Origin: Colwellia sp. 12G3
GTDB lineage: Bacteria; Pseudomonadota; Gammaproteobacteria; Enterobacterales; Alteromonadaceae
Length of the DNA stretch: 64,000 bases
Direction of reading: 5' to 3'
Assembly: GCF_002836775.1 (NCBI RefSeq)
Contig: NZ_PJAQ01000005.1
Coordinates: forward strand, 1 to 64,000
Shown here: positions 37,772 to 46,844 of the stretch, in pieces
Layout: the number at the start of each line of letters is the position of its first letter
Numbering within the stretch: position 1 is the first letter of the stretch
Notes under the pieces: generated by a model
Seen by the model: the letters and a program-made list of their open reading frames with translations, nothing else
Told to the model about the DNA's origin: nothing
Databases searched by the model: none
Position numbers and translations under genes: made by a program

Positions 37772-38131
37772 ATGCCACATACCCCAAGTGACTATGACAA
37801 TGTTTTTGAAAAGAAATTAAGCCTCGCAGAACGATTTAAAATGGCGACCCTAGTTGCTGTGATAAGTTACTTTACACTTATCGGCTGGGTCGTTGCCATG
37901 GTGATTTATGATAAACATCAATCCTCACTAGCAAGCTTTCATTTACGTCAATCTTTAGGTCTAATTATTACCGGTGCTATCCTTTCATTGATACCCTTAG
38001 TGGGATGGGTACTGAATATTGGTGTCTTATTAGGTTGGGCTTTAGGGCTTTATGCGGCGATTCAAGGACAAGAATACAAAGTACCTTTGTTAGGTGATTT
38101 TTATCAACAGCATTTAGACTTTATTGAATAA
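37772..38131 (+). CDS. Small DUF4870-like membrane protein
   Basis: A 119-residue protein with three predicted helices (about residues 22-43, 63-80 and 82-98). The layout (ERFKMATLVAVISYFTLIGW, SFHLRQSLGLIITGAILSLIPLVGWVLNIGVLLGWALGLYAAIQGQ) matches the DUF4870/TIC20-like group, where the FHLRQ segment before helix 2 is typical. ATG 37772 has GGAG eight bases upstream and is preferred to the GTG at 37763. It is alone and convergent with the MsbA-like gene. Function unknown. Confidence 0.75.
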   Translation: MPHTPSDYDNVFEKKLSLAERFKMATLVAVISYFTLIGWVVAMVIYDKHQSSLASFHLRQSLGLIITGAILSLIPLVGWVLNIGVLLGWALGLYAAIQGQEYKVPLLGDFYQQHLDFIE

Positions 38132-38213
38132 CCAGAACCATTTGATATCTGTGCTTGATACATAGCTGCTTGATGTATTAGCAAATCCATCAGTTTGGCA
38201 AGAGTTCACCCCG

Positions 38214-39968
38214 TTATTGACCGTGATAAAGCGCTTGATAATAACCACCTTTAGCGAGTAAGGATTGATGGTTTCCTTGTTCTACCAATTGACCTTTATT
38301 GATGACAATGATTTCATCAACATGCTCAATACTCGATAATTTATGGGCAATAATTAGAACCGTTTTATTTTGGGTCAAACGTGTTAAAGCTTGTTGGATA
38401 TATTTTTCACTGTGGTTATCTAAGGCCGATGTTGCTTCATCTAATATGATAATACTGGCATCTCGCAAAATCGCACGGGCAATGGCGATACGCTGCCTTT
38501 GTCCTCCTGATAAGTTTCGACCATTTTCTCCTACTTCTGTATTTAAGCCCAAGGGTAGCTCTTTGGCAAAGGCCATAACATTAGCATTTATCGCCGCTTT
38601 TTGGAGCTCTTCGTCTGTCACTGAGCGGTTACAACCAAAGCTAATGTTATTTGCTAACGTATCATCTATTAATACGATGTCTTGTGATACAAAGGCAAAC
38701 TGAGCCCTTAGTGAGCTTAATTTATAGTCTTCAATGGCAATATCATTGATAAAAACACTTTGCTTGGGCGATTGGTACAAACGTAGTAGTAAACGAGCTA
38801 AGGTACTTTTACCGCTGCCTGACTCACCAACAAACGCAATACTTGTTCCGCCCTTAATATTCATTGAAAATTGGGCAATAGCGGGCTGTGTTTTACCTAG
38901 ATAACTGAAAGATAAGTTTTTAAACGTTATCTTCCTACACAGTTTTGATAAGTATTGTTTACCGGTATCCTCTTCTTCGCGTTCATCTAAAAAACTAAAT
39001 AAGCTATTCGCGGCTATTAAACCTTTTTGTAATTGTTGATTAATATTACTGAGTTGTTTTAGTGGCTTAAGCAGTGAACCCATAGCTATTAATATTAGGG
39101 TAAAACTGCCAGGAGTGAGTTGGTTTAATACTTGGTCGATGCTGGCGAGTAATAACACTGCAGCAATAGCGAAAGAAGCAATAAGCTGAATTACCGGGTT
39201 ACTCAATGCAGTTGTTGCCTGAAGTTTCATATTTTGTTGGCGGTTATGGTTATTTATTTTATCAAATTGTGCGCTGATTTGTGTTCTCGTATCGAGTAAC
39301 ACGATTTCTTGTTGATTTAAAATGGCTTGCTCTGTTTTATTACTGACTTGCCCCATACTGCTTTGTAGATTTTGGCTAATATTTTTGAATCGCTTAGAAA
39401 CCTTAGTAATTATTAACGCAATAAGGGGTACTATAAATAAAAATATTGCCGTTAATTGCCAACTGTTGTAAACCATCATAGAAAATAAGACGAGGATGAT
39501 TACCGACTCTCTAATGGCAATAACTACCGCACTTGAAAAGGCTTGTGATAGTTGCTCAGTATCATAAATTATTTTTGAAATAAGGCTGCCGCGATTGTTC
39601 TGATCAAAATATGATCGCGGTAAAAATAATAATTTTTCAAAAGCTTGTTGTCGGATCTGATAAGTCACTTTACTACTGATATAAGCAATAGCGTAACTTG
39701 AGGTGAAACTTGCAATACCGCGCAGGAAAAATATACCAATAACGAATAACGCCCCTAATTGCAGAGTACTGCTATCTGCTTTACCTAACCCTTGATCAAT
39801 CAAAGGTTTGACAAAATAAATCATACCCGCATCAACTAAACTAAACAGGCAAAGCCCAGCTAAAGCAACCAATATTAGCTTTTTATATACTCGATAGTAA
39901 GAGAATAGTCGAGAGTATAAATTCGCGCTGGCTATCGATTTTTCTGTGGTAGTGTTGTCGTGTGTCAT
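38214..39968 (-). CDS. MsbA-like lipid ABC exporter (half-transporter)
   Basis: A 584-residue inner-membrane ABC half-transporter resembling MsbA, the lipid A-core flippase. Six helices (about residues 25-300) precede the nucleotide-binding domain with Walker A GESGSGKST, the signature LSGGQRQRIAIARA, Walker B ASIIILDEATSALD and a switch His in LIIAHKLSS. The ATG at 39968 is used; a TTG at 39986 in frame overlaps the previous gene. It is the fourth gene of an operon with an adenylation enzyme, carrier protein and lipid A acyltransferase homologue, so it may be a paralogue dedicated to flipping the modified lipid or intermediate. The canonical msbA usually sits beside lpxK, which is absent here. 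Confidence 0.87.
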   Translation of the reverse strand: MTHDNTTTEKSIASANLYSRLFSYYRVYKKLILVALAGLCLFSLVDAGMIYFVKPLIDQGLGKADSSTLQLGALFVIGIFFLRGIASFTSSYAIAYISSKVTYQIRQQAFEKLLFLPRSYFDQNNRGSLISKIIYDTEQLSQAFSSAVVIAIRESVIILVLFSMMVYNSWQLTAIFLFIVPLIALIITKVSKRFKNISQNLQSSMGQVSNKTEQAILNQQEIVLLDTRTQISAQFDKINNHNRQQNMKLQATTALSNPVIQLIASFAIAAVLLLASIDQVLNQLTPGSFTLILIAMGSLLKPLKQLSNINQQLQKGLIAANSLFSFLDEREEEDTGKQYLSKLCRKITFKNLSFSYLGKTQPAIAQFSMNIKGGTSIAFVGESGSGKSTLARLLLRLYQSPKQSVFINDIAIEDYKLSSLRAQFAFVSQDIVLIDDTLANNISFGCNRSVTDEELQKAAINANVMAFAKELPLGLNTEVGENGRNLSGGQRQRIAIARAILRDASIIILDEATSALDNHSEKYIQQALTRLTQNKTVLIIAHKLSSIEHVDEIIVINKGQLVEQGNHQSLLAKGGYYQALYHGQ

Positions 39969-39973
39969 GGGGA

Positions 39974-40906
39974 TTATTTTTTCCAACGGTTATATGACCA
40001 ATACCATTGATTAGGGTATTGTCTGATTATGTGTTCAAAGCGTTGGTAAATATTTGACATTAGTTGTTCAACAGTTACTTCAGCCTTTTGCTCTGATGAA
40101 TGTTCAGATAAGTTTGTATCAGTCTGTTTTTGATTCACGTAGAGGGTTTCGAAAAAAACTTGTACATGCCCATCACCTTGATAAATAGCGTAGGCGAGTA
40201 ATAGAGGTTTTCTATTCATTTTTGCCAATAGGACAATACCAGCAGGGGCTTTGGTTTTTTTCCCAAAGAAGGTTACGTCTGTTTGGTTAGCATAAAGATC
40301 ACAGTGCAAAGAGATATAAGCGTTACTGGCCGACTCTTTTAATAACTCACTAAAGGCATTGGTTGATTTTTTATTGATAGCGGTAATATTCGCAGCAGAA
40401 TAAAAATCCATTGAGTCTGCTATAAAGCTCGGTATATTGGTTAACGTGACCGACTGGTTCGAAAATTTTGCTATCGCTAATGGCACGGCTTCATAACAGC
40501 CCATATGCATAGTCGCAATACAAGCGCCTTCACCTGATTGTAAAATTCGTAAGGTATCCTCGTCGCAAAAGATTTCGGGTTCAATCTCAGCAAGCCAAAA
40601 AGATTCCACCACGCCAAACGCACAATTACCATAAGCATCGAAAGCTAAATCTGAGACTTCTTTTAAACTAAGCTCTGGCATGGCGTTGGCAATATTCTTT
40701 ATTGCTCTTAATCGCGTTTTTTTAGCAAAATATAATAGTGTCTTACCAATATTTTTGATCAGCGTTTTACGCTTAGTTCTCGTTAACTGTGTTAAACCAC
40801 TGATTATCAATTTGATTAGCTTACTCAGTGACTTTTGTTTTATCGACCTTAGTTGCTCACTTGCCCAAACGTTAGTGTTAGACCTGTCTGAACGCTTAAC
40901 TTTCAT
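39974..40906 (-). CDS. Lipid A late acyltransferase homologue (LpxL/HtrB family), AlmG-like by context
   Basis: A 310-residue member of the lysophospholipid/lipid A acyltransferase family. The HX4E catalytic box reads HMGCYE (in CIATMHMGCYEAV), followed by a second motif FGKKTKAPAGIVLLA and the terminal QWYWSYNRWKK typical of LpxL-type enzymes. In Vibrio cholerae AlmG, a distant LpxL relative, transfers glycine from carrier AlmF to lipid A. Here the gene sits directly after a carrier protein and an adenylation enzyme, the same trio. ATG 40906 overlaps the carrier stop by 11 bp; a TTG at 40918 is the alternative. The N terminus is very basic, with a membrane-associated start. Whether it moves an amino acid or an acyl chain is not shown by sequence. 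Confidence 0.87.
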   Translation of the reverse strand: MKVKRSDRSNTNVWASEQLRSIKQKSLSKLIKLIISGLTQLTRTKRKTLIKNIGKTLLYFAKKTRLRAIKNIANAMPELSLKEVSDLAFDAYGNCAFGVVESFWLAEIEPEIFCDEDTLRILQSGEGACIATMHMGCYEAVPLAIAKFSNQSVTLTNIPSFIADSMDFYSAANITAINKKSTNAFSELLKESASNAYISLHCDLYANQTDVTFFGKKTKAPAGIVLLAKMNRKPLLLAYAIYQGDGHVQVFFETLYVNQKQTDTNLSEHSSEQKAEVTVEQLMSNIYQRFEHIIRQYPNQWYWSYNRWKK

Positions 40907-41126
40907 GGTGATATTCAACCCAACTAATAAACTGATCTATTTGTTTTAGGTTGCCCGATAACGCTTGTTCAAAAGGTAATCTAAGATTGAATTTCTGCTC
41001 AAGTTCAAGTATTAACATCATAAAATCAAATGACTTGATCGTGTTTAGTAAATGGTCCGATAAATCAGTTGATTGGTTATGGGTTTTTTCTTCGATGAAC
41101 TGAATAATGCTTTGCTGAATTAACAC
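40896..41126 (-). CDS. Acyl/peptidyl carrier protein, AlmF-like by context
   Basis: A 76-residue carrier protein with a four-helix pattern. The phosphopantetheine Ser is Ser32 in IKSFDFMMLILELEQKF. The usual D-S-L motif is K-S-F here, but the following helix (hydrophobic, E-L-E-x-x-F) is conserved. It lies between an amino-acid-type adenylation enzyme and an acyltransferase, so it is expected to carry the activated group as a thioester. It overlaps the acyltransferase gene by 11 bp. It is too short and too isolated from fatty-acid genes to be the housekeeping AcpP. Confidence 0.85.
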   Translation of the reverse strand: MLIQQSIIQFIEEKTHNQSTDLSDHLLNTIKSFDFMMLILELEQKFNLRLPFEQALSGNLKQIDQFISWVEYHHES

Positions 41127-41186
41127 GGTGTAGCCTCTTTTGAATAAATTTTCTTATTGATTCTTTTGAACTTACTGGCTGTAGTT

Positions 41187-42899
41187 TTAGCTTAGGACAG
41201 TCGTTTTATTGTCATTTTTAAGCAGGGATTTAATTTCTACCTTTCCGCTGAGATTACGGGGTAAATATGGGTAGAGATTAAATTCATCAGGCACCATATA
41301 AGCCGGTAAGTGCTGTAAACAATGCTTCCTTAATGCACTTATCATCTGCTGCTCGCTATCATCTGAATGAAACGAATGGCTTTGCTCTAGGGCGTTTTCT
41401 ATGAAGGCTATAATTTTGGTGTTACCCGTGGGCTCAGTTTGCGCTGATACAACACACCAGGTTATATCGGTGGAAAAATTAACAATAGCCGCTTCAATTT
41501 CTGCCGCTTCAACTCGATGGCCAGAAACTTTAAATTGATGATCATTTCGGCCATGAAAAACAATATTTTTTTGCTCGTCATAATAAACAATATCTCCCGT
41601 TCGATAGTAGCGATTGACAGCACTTTCCATGGTTGTGTTTAAGGTGATAAACGCTTTTATTGTTTTTTCTTCATCTTGAAAATATTCATCAACAAGCTGA
41701 TCACCTGACAGGTATAACTCGGCTAAGGTATTGGCTGTGGTGATGGTGTTGTTATCGTTAACTAATATGGCTGATAATCCAGGTAAAGCCTTACCAATAG
41801 GTACAGATGCTGATGTGATGGCGTGATTTTTGTTCAATTCATAATAAGTTGCAGTAATGGTGCACTCAGTCGGGCCGTAAATATTTAGTACGCGGCTATG
41901 ATGGGCACATTGTTGCCATTTTAGCGCTTGGCTGGTTAATAACTTTTCACCACCAAAGCAGCTAACTCTTAGATGTGGTAGCAGTTGTGGTTTGAGTAAA
42001 CTGAATTTATCCATAAAAGACAGGATAGAAGCGACACCGGAAAAGACTGTTAATTTGTTGTGTTTAATAAAGGACAGTGGACACATGAGTTGCTCGCTGG
42101 GAATAACGTACAGCGCAGCACCCTTGCTCCAACAACTAAACATATCATGTACCGAGAGGTCAAAAGAAAGTTCAAAAAACTGACTTACTTTGTCGGTGGC
42201 TTGCAACTGTAATAGTTCATCGAGTCGAGCAAGGTGATTAACAATATTGCTATGACTGACCGCAATACCTTTTGGCGTTCCTGTACTACCAGAAGTAAAT
42301 AAGATATAAGCATAACGATTTACTGTTTTTAATTTACGTTCAGCGGCATCTAATTCAGTTGCTATCGAGCTGCTATCCTCTGTTGATAAAGTAAGGGTAA
42401 CGGGCGTTGATTCATTAATGTCTTCAATCTTAACGCACGTATGATGGCTGTTATTAATTAACCACTCAGGGGTATCACGGCCTAAATAAATCACAAGTAA
42501 AGCTTGTTTCGTTAAGTGCAATAATGCCGTTGGATCTTCATGTTGAGCAACAAGTAATACTCGGCAATTTATTTGTGACAGTACCTTGGAACTGCGAGAG
42601 GCTGGTTGCTTGGTATTGAGTGGAACATAGGCGTTATTTGTGCTCAGAATCGCTAATATTCCGGCATACATTTGCCATTGTCGCCCACCATAAATTGCAA
42701 CAGGACTTTGTTCCTTATTAAAGTGAGCAATATAACTCCCCCATCGTTGACACAATTGAAATAGCGCTTGATAGGTAAATGTTTTTGCCTGTGTATGATT
42801 GCTTTTGGCGCTGCTACCTTCGGTATACAGTGCGGTATTATGAGGAAACTTACGTACAGTATTTAAAAAACTTGCTTGATATAAATTCATAATTTTCAT
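41187..42899 (-). CDS. Stand-alone amino-acid adenylation enzyme, AlmE/DltA-like
   Basis: A 570-residue ANL-superfamily enzyme without condensation or carrier domain. Core motifs in order: YILFTSGSTGTPKG (198-211, A3), FDLSVHDMF (A4), NIYGPTECTI (A5), YRTGDIVYYD (A7), GRNDHQFKVSGHRVE (A8) and NLSGKVEIK (A10 with the catalytic Lys). Asp247 in A4 is the residue that binds the alpha-amino group in amino-acid-activating members, so the substrate is probably an amino acid rather than a fatty acid. It heads the operon with carrier protein, lipid A acyltransferase homologue and ABC exporter, matching the logic of V. cholerae almEFG (glycine on lipid A, polymyxin resistance). ATG 42899 is used; ATG 42890 is also possible. 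Confidence 0.88.
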   Translation of the reverse strand: MKIMNLYQASFLNTVRKFPHNTALYTEGSSAKSNHTQAKTFTYQALFQLCQRWGSYIAHFNKEQSPVAIYGGRQWQMYAGILAILSTNNAYVPLNTKQPASRSSKVLSQINCRVLLVAQHEDPTALLHLTKQALLVIYLGRDTPEWLINNSHHTCVKIEDINESTPVTLTLSTEDSSSIATELDAAERKLKTVNRYAYILFTSGSTGTPKGIAVSHSNIVNHLARLDELLQLQATDKVSQFFELSFDLSVHDMFSCWSKGAALYVIPSEQLMCPLSFIKHNKLTVFSGVASILSFMDKFSLLKPQLLPHLRVSCFGGEKLLTSQALKWQQCAHHSRVLNIYGPTECTITATYYELNKNHAITSASVPIGKALPGLSAILVNDNNTITTANTLAELYLSGDQLVDEYFQDEEKTIKAFITLNTTMESAVNRYYRTGDIVYYDEQKNIVFHGRNDHQFKVSGHRVEAAEIEAAIVNFSTDITWCVVSAQTEPTGNTKIIAFIENALEQSHSFHSDDSEQQMISALRKHCLQHLPAYMVPDEFNLYPYLPRNLSGKVEIKSLLKNDNKTTVLS

Positions 42900-43178
42900 T
42901 GCTGAACGGATTAGATGAAAATAAATTTAACTAAATTAAGTCTCGATTTCAGTATGGGTAGTGTCGACAAACTGTCGGAATGATGTCTATATTTGTTAAA
43001 AATTGTAATTTATAGCTAAAAGTCAGCAGGGGATTTGTGTTATATATGATTAATTTAACTCGTATTCTTTAATGTCTTATGGTTAAATTTATCTGGTTTT
43101 TTATATCAATGTATTACGCCATTAATTTTCCTGTTATTAGGGAATACTCATCTGTTACCAACCCATTAAGGCATCATC

Positions 43179-46100
43179 TTGATCCATCTTTATCCGGCCA
43201 ACAAAATGGAAAATTTGTTGCTTTTGCTCAACAAAATTTCACAGCTTTCTCCTCTAGGTGTATTCAATCAAGAAGTCATTGTGGTGCAAAATGCTGGTAT
43301 GCAGCATTGGCTTAATTTAGCTATTGCTAAAGAACGTGGTATTAGCATGAATATGCGTTACGCGTTACCAGCTCAATTTTTGTGGAAGTTAATCAGGTCG
43401 CTTGCTAGCGATGATAAAGTACCCGATCAGTCACCTTACTCAAGAGAGGTGCTTTGTTGGCGTATTCATGAAATATTAGCACGCAATTCAGTCGTTAAAG
43501 ATACTGATTTTAGCCAAGCTACTCATTATTGGCGTGGTGACGTAGTGGCAAGCGAAGGTGATGAAAACACCTATCATGAAAGTAAACATGCCCAGTTAAA
43601 ACGCTATCAATTAGCAACACAATTAGCCGATCTATATGAACAGTATTTGATATTTAGACCGCAGTGGTTAGACAACTGGGAAAAAGGTAATTTTGAACTT
43701 AAAGGGTTAGAAAATATTTCAACCAGCGAGCATAAATGGCAAGGTAAATTATGGTGTTTGTTAATTGAACAGTTAGCGTATAACCCGGTTGAATTGCTTA
43801 ATGATGCAATTGCCAATATAAAAAACAAAAAAGAGCTTATTCCGCCGCGCATTAGTTTCTTTGGTCTTAATACCATGGCGCCGATGTGGTTAAATTTTCT
43901 TAATGCCTTAAGTGAACATGTTGAAGTACACTTTTTTCACCTTAATCCTTGTTTCTCTTATTGGGGCGATATTCGTACCGAGAAACAAGAAGTCAAAGAA
44001 AAACATGCTTTAAATAAGTTATCTAAATGGTCTGATGGTGTCGACGATGTACAAAGCTTTGTTGGTAATCCGCTCTTGGCGAATTTAGGCCAGCAAGGGC
44101 GCGAATTTATCTCAATATTACAAGATTACAGTACCATTGATGTTGAATTATTTGAGCAAGCTAAAAGCGGCCAATCAGTAAATGACTATGGCGAACTAAT
44201 TGGCGGCGACTTAATTACCGGTGAAGTAAGCAGTGTTTTACATCATCTACAAAATGATATTCTTGAACTGTCTGACGCAAGAGTTCCCACTGTTGATGCT
44301 GCTAACCCTAAAGAAGCACAGCATGATGATTCAATTATTATCACCAGTTGTCATAGTGCTTTACGGGAAGTTCAAGCGCTACATGACTATCTATTGCATC
44401 AATTTAATCAAGATAAAAGTCTAACACCGAAAGACATCTTGGTTATGTGTCCACAAATTGAAGAGTATGCCCCTTATGTCAATGCAGTATTTACCCGTGG
44501 CTGGCAAGATATAGCCGGTGAAGTACCGCCGCTACCTTGTTCTATTGCTGATCGCAGTGCAAAAGATAGTGACCCTTTAGTGGCAGCTTTTACTGAATTA
44601 CTGACCTTACCTGATAGCCGATTTGGTGTATCACAATTGTTGTCATTTTTACGTTTACCTGCCATGGCGCATAACTTTGCTATTAACTCAGAAGACCTTG
44701 CTAAAATTTCTGCTTGGCTGGAACAAGCTACAGTCCACTGGGGCTTAGACTTAACCCATAAACAATCATTGTTAGGAGAGCAAGCAAACGCTTCTTTTAC
44801 TTGGCAACAAGGCTTGTCACGCTTACTGCGTGGTTTTGCTTATGCAGATAGCGAGCAGGTTTATCAAGAGCAATTGTTATTAAGTAATGTTGAAGGCAGT
44901 GATGGCGTTTTACTCGGCCAGTTAATGCTATTTATCGAACAATTACATTATTTTAGTGAAAACCTACAACGATCGCGCACTGCAGTTCAATGGCAGAGCT
45001 TTTTACTTGAGCAATTAGGGTATTTATTTAGCCGAGTTGATGCGGACAACGTCAGTAATGAAAATAGCCTGATGGTGATTGAACAAGCGATTTCCGGTCT
45101 AGTTGAACATTGTCATCATGCACATTTTGACGATGATATTTCCCTATTAATTATTGTTGATTATTTATCACAGCATTTTAGTCAGGGTGATGCCAGTAAG
45201 CAGTTTATGGTAGGGCAAGTAACCTTTTGCTCTATGTTACCTATGCGTAGTATCCCTTTTAAAGTCATAGCGGTGCTTGGTTTGAATGATGGACAATTTC
45301 CTCGTCAACGCCAAGCGTTAGGGTTTGATTTAATGTCGCTATCTAAAGCTGAATTAGGAGACAGATCACGCCGTGGTGATGACCGATATTTATTTCTTGA
45401 AGCAATTATCTCAGCAAGAGATTCGTTATATCTGAGCTATCAAGGCCGAAATATCAAGAATAACAAACAAAAAGAACCCTCACTGGTTGTAAAAGAGCTA
45501 ATGGAATACTTAGCACAAGGTTATGGTTGGCAGTTTACTGAAGAGACCGATGAAAGTGATGCAGAGCAACAGAAATCAGCTATCTATCAGTTAGCTATGC
45601 AAGCGTTTAGTCCGAAAAACTATCAAGGTAAATGGCCAAGTTTCGATGCTAACTGGTTAGCATTAGGGCAAGGTCCAGCGGACACTATTGAAAATGATCT
45701 GGATATGAATTTAGAAGCATCCCAAGTAGTGATGCAAAGTGAAGAGAAAACGAATGAAGTGAGTTTATCTTGCCAGCAATTAATACGTTTTTATCAGCAT
45801 CCGGCGAAGATGTTCGCGCAACAGCAGCTTAATTTATATTTTGATAATAACAATACAGTACTTGAAGATGTTGAGCCCTTTAGCGTTAATCACTTGCAAA
45901 GCTATTTATTGCGACAAGACTTACTCAGTGCGGCATTAACTGGAACAATCGATACTCAGTCATATAAAGATGAGTCTGAGCAAGTATTAACCCGTGCACA
46001 GTTATCAGGTAAGTTTCCAGATCTACCTACAACGTCAACGCTGTTTACTGATTACCAGCATGATGTGCAACTATTTAGCGAAGAAATCAATAAGCTTAGC

Positions 46101-46844
46101 TGTGAAAATCCAGAACTTATTGACTGCAACATAGTGCTTAATATCGATGGTAATAGTATCGACGATGCTAGCATTGGCGGACTTAGCGCTAAAAAAATCA
46201 AGGTTTTGCTGAATACCAAATTAGCGGTTAAGAATAACTTGTTAGTGCACTATCGTAGTTCAAGCGCCAAAGCCAAAGACAAGTTCATCATGTATTTTCA
46301 ACAGCTTGTTTTACAGGTATGGCAAGATCAAGTTATTGCCAATGAAGTGAACACGTCTAATACAATAAGTACCGATGAACACGCAGATAAACTGCAGCAA
46401 GTAACCGAGACTATCGGTTTGTATTTTAATACTAAAGCGCAAAAAGTAGAACAATTCACTGTGGCAAATATACCCGATGCCAAATCAAAACTTATTAACC
46501 TCATTAAGCTATTTTTTAAAGGGCAACAGCAAGTATTGTTGCTAAACGGAGAATTAGCAGAGCAGGTTTTTACTAAAAAACGTGGCCAACTCGTTGAAAT
46601 GACACAAGCACGTTTTGAAGGTTTGTGGTTAGGTGATATGAGTACACGTGGATTAAGCGATGATGATTACCTGAGTTATTTCTGGCCTGAGTGTCCGCAG
46701 TATTATAATCACCAAGCGGACCTTGAGTTTGTCTATCAAGACTTATATCAAGTCGTCACTAAAAAAGCAGCCAAGCCGGCAGCTAAAAAGGCGACTACAA
46801 GTACTGCTAAGCTATCTACTACTGTTAGCAAGGAGGCTAAATAA
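43179..46844 (+). CDS. recC: Exodeoxyribonuclease V gamma subunit (RecC)
   Basis: The Chi-recognition and scaffold subunit of RecBCD, which processes double-strand breaks in the cytoplasm. At 1221 residues it is somewhat longer than the E. coli protein (1122). The start is TTG: the sequence IHLYPANKMENLL aligns with the E. coli opening, and AAGG lies a few bases upstream; the next ATG would cut conserved residues. Inactive helicase-like and nuclease-like folds follow, with VVQNAGMQHWLNLAIAKE near 40 and VGQVTFCSMLPMRSIPFKVI near 680. The C terminus carries a Lys-, Ala- and Thr-rich tail (about 1190-1221). It ends at TAATG, coupled to recB. No ptrA lies between recC and recB, unlike in E. coli. 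Confidence 0.95.
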   Translation: MIHLYPANKMENLLLLLNKISQLSPLGVFNQEVIVVQNAGMQHWLNLAIAKERGISMNMRYALPAQFLWKLIRSLASDDKVPDQSPYSREVLCWRIHEILARNSVVKDTDFSQATHYWRGDVVASEGDENTYHESKHAQLKRYQLATQLADLYEQYLIFRPQWLDNWEKGNFELKGLENISTSEHKWQGKLWCLLIEQLAYNPVELLNDAIANIKNKKELIPPRISFFGLNTMAPMWLNFLNALSEHVEVHFFHLNPCFSYWGDIRTEKQEVKEKHALNKLSKWSDGVDDVQSFVGNPLLANLGQQGREFISILQDYSTIDVELFEQAKSGQSVNDYGELIGGDLITGEVSSVLHHLQNDILELSDARVPTVDAANPKEAQHDDSIIITSCHSALREVQALHDYLLHQFNQDKSLTPKDILVMCPQIEEYAPYVNAVFTRGWQDIAGEVPPLPCSIADRSAKDSDPLVAAFTELLTLPDSRFGVSQLLSFLRLPAMAHNFAINSEDLAKISAWLEQATVHWGLDLTHKQSLLGEQANASFTWQQGLSRLLRGFAYADSEQVYQEQLLLSNVEGSDGVLLGQLMLFIEQLHYFSENLQRSRTAVQWQSFLLEQLGYLFSRVDADNVSNENSLMVIEQAISGLVEHCHHAHFDDDISLLIIVDYLSQHFSQGDASKQFMVGQVTFCSMLPMRSIPFKVIAVLGLNDGQFPRQRQALGFDLMSLSKAELGDRSRRGDDRYLFLEAIISARDSLYLSYQGRNIKNNKQKEPSLVVKELMEYLAQGYGWQFTEETDESDAEQQKSAIYQLAMQAFSPKNYQGKWPSFDANWLALGQGPADTIENDLDMNLEASQVVMQSEEKTNEVSLSCQQLIRFYQHPAKMFAQQQLNLYFDNNNTVLEDVEPFSVNHLQSYLLRQDLLSAALTGTIDTQSYKDESEQVLTRAQLSGKFPDLPTTSTLFTDYQHDVQLFSEEINKLSCENPELIDCNIVLNIDGNSIDDASIGGLSAKKIKVLLNTKLAVKNNLLVHYRSSSAKAKDKFIMYFQQLVLQVWQDQVIANEVNTSNTISTDEHADKLQQVTETIGLYFNTKAQKVEQFTVANIPDAKSKLINLIKLFFKGQQQVLLLNGELAEQVFTKKRGQLVEMTQARFEGLWLGDMSTRGLSDDDYLSYFWPECPQYYNHQADLEFVYQDLYQVVTKKAAKPAAKKATTSTAKLSTTVSKEAK

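Noticed and set aside
38214..39968. Calling the ABC exporter the essential msbA
   Set aside because: It lacks the lpxK neighbour and sits in an AlmEFG-like operon; MsbA-like is as far as the sequence allows.
43079..43315. 78-codon open frame overlapping the recC start
   Set aside because: Different frame from recC, and the RecC opening at TTG 43179 explains the region.
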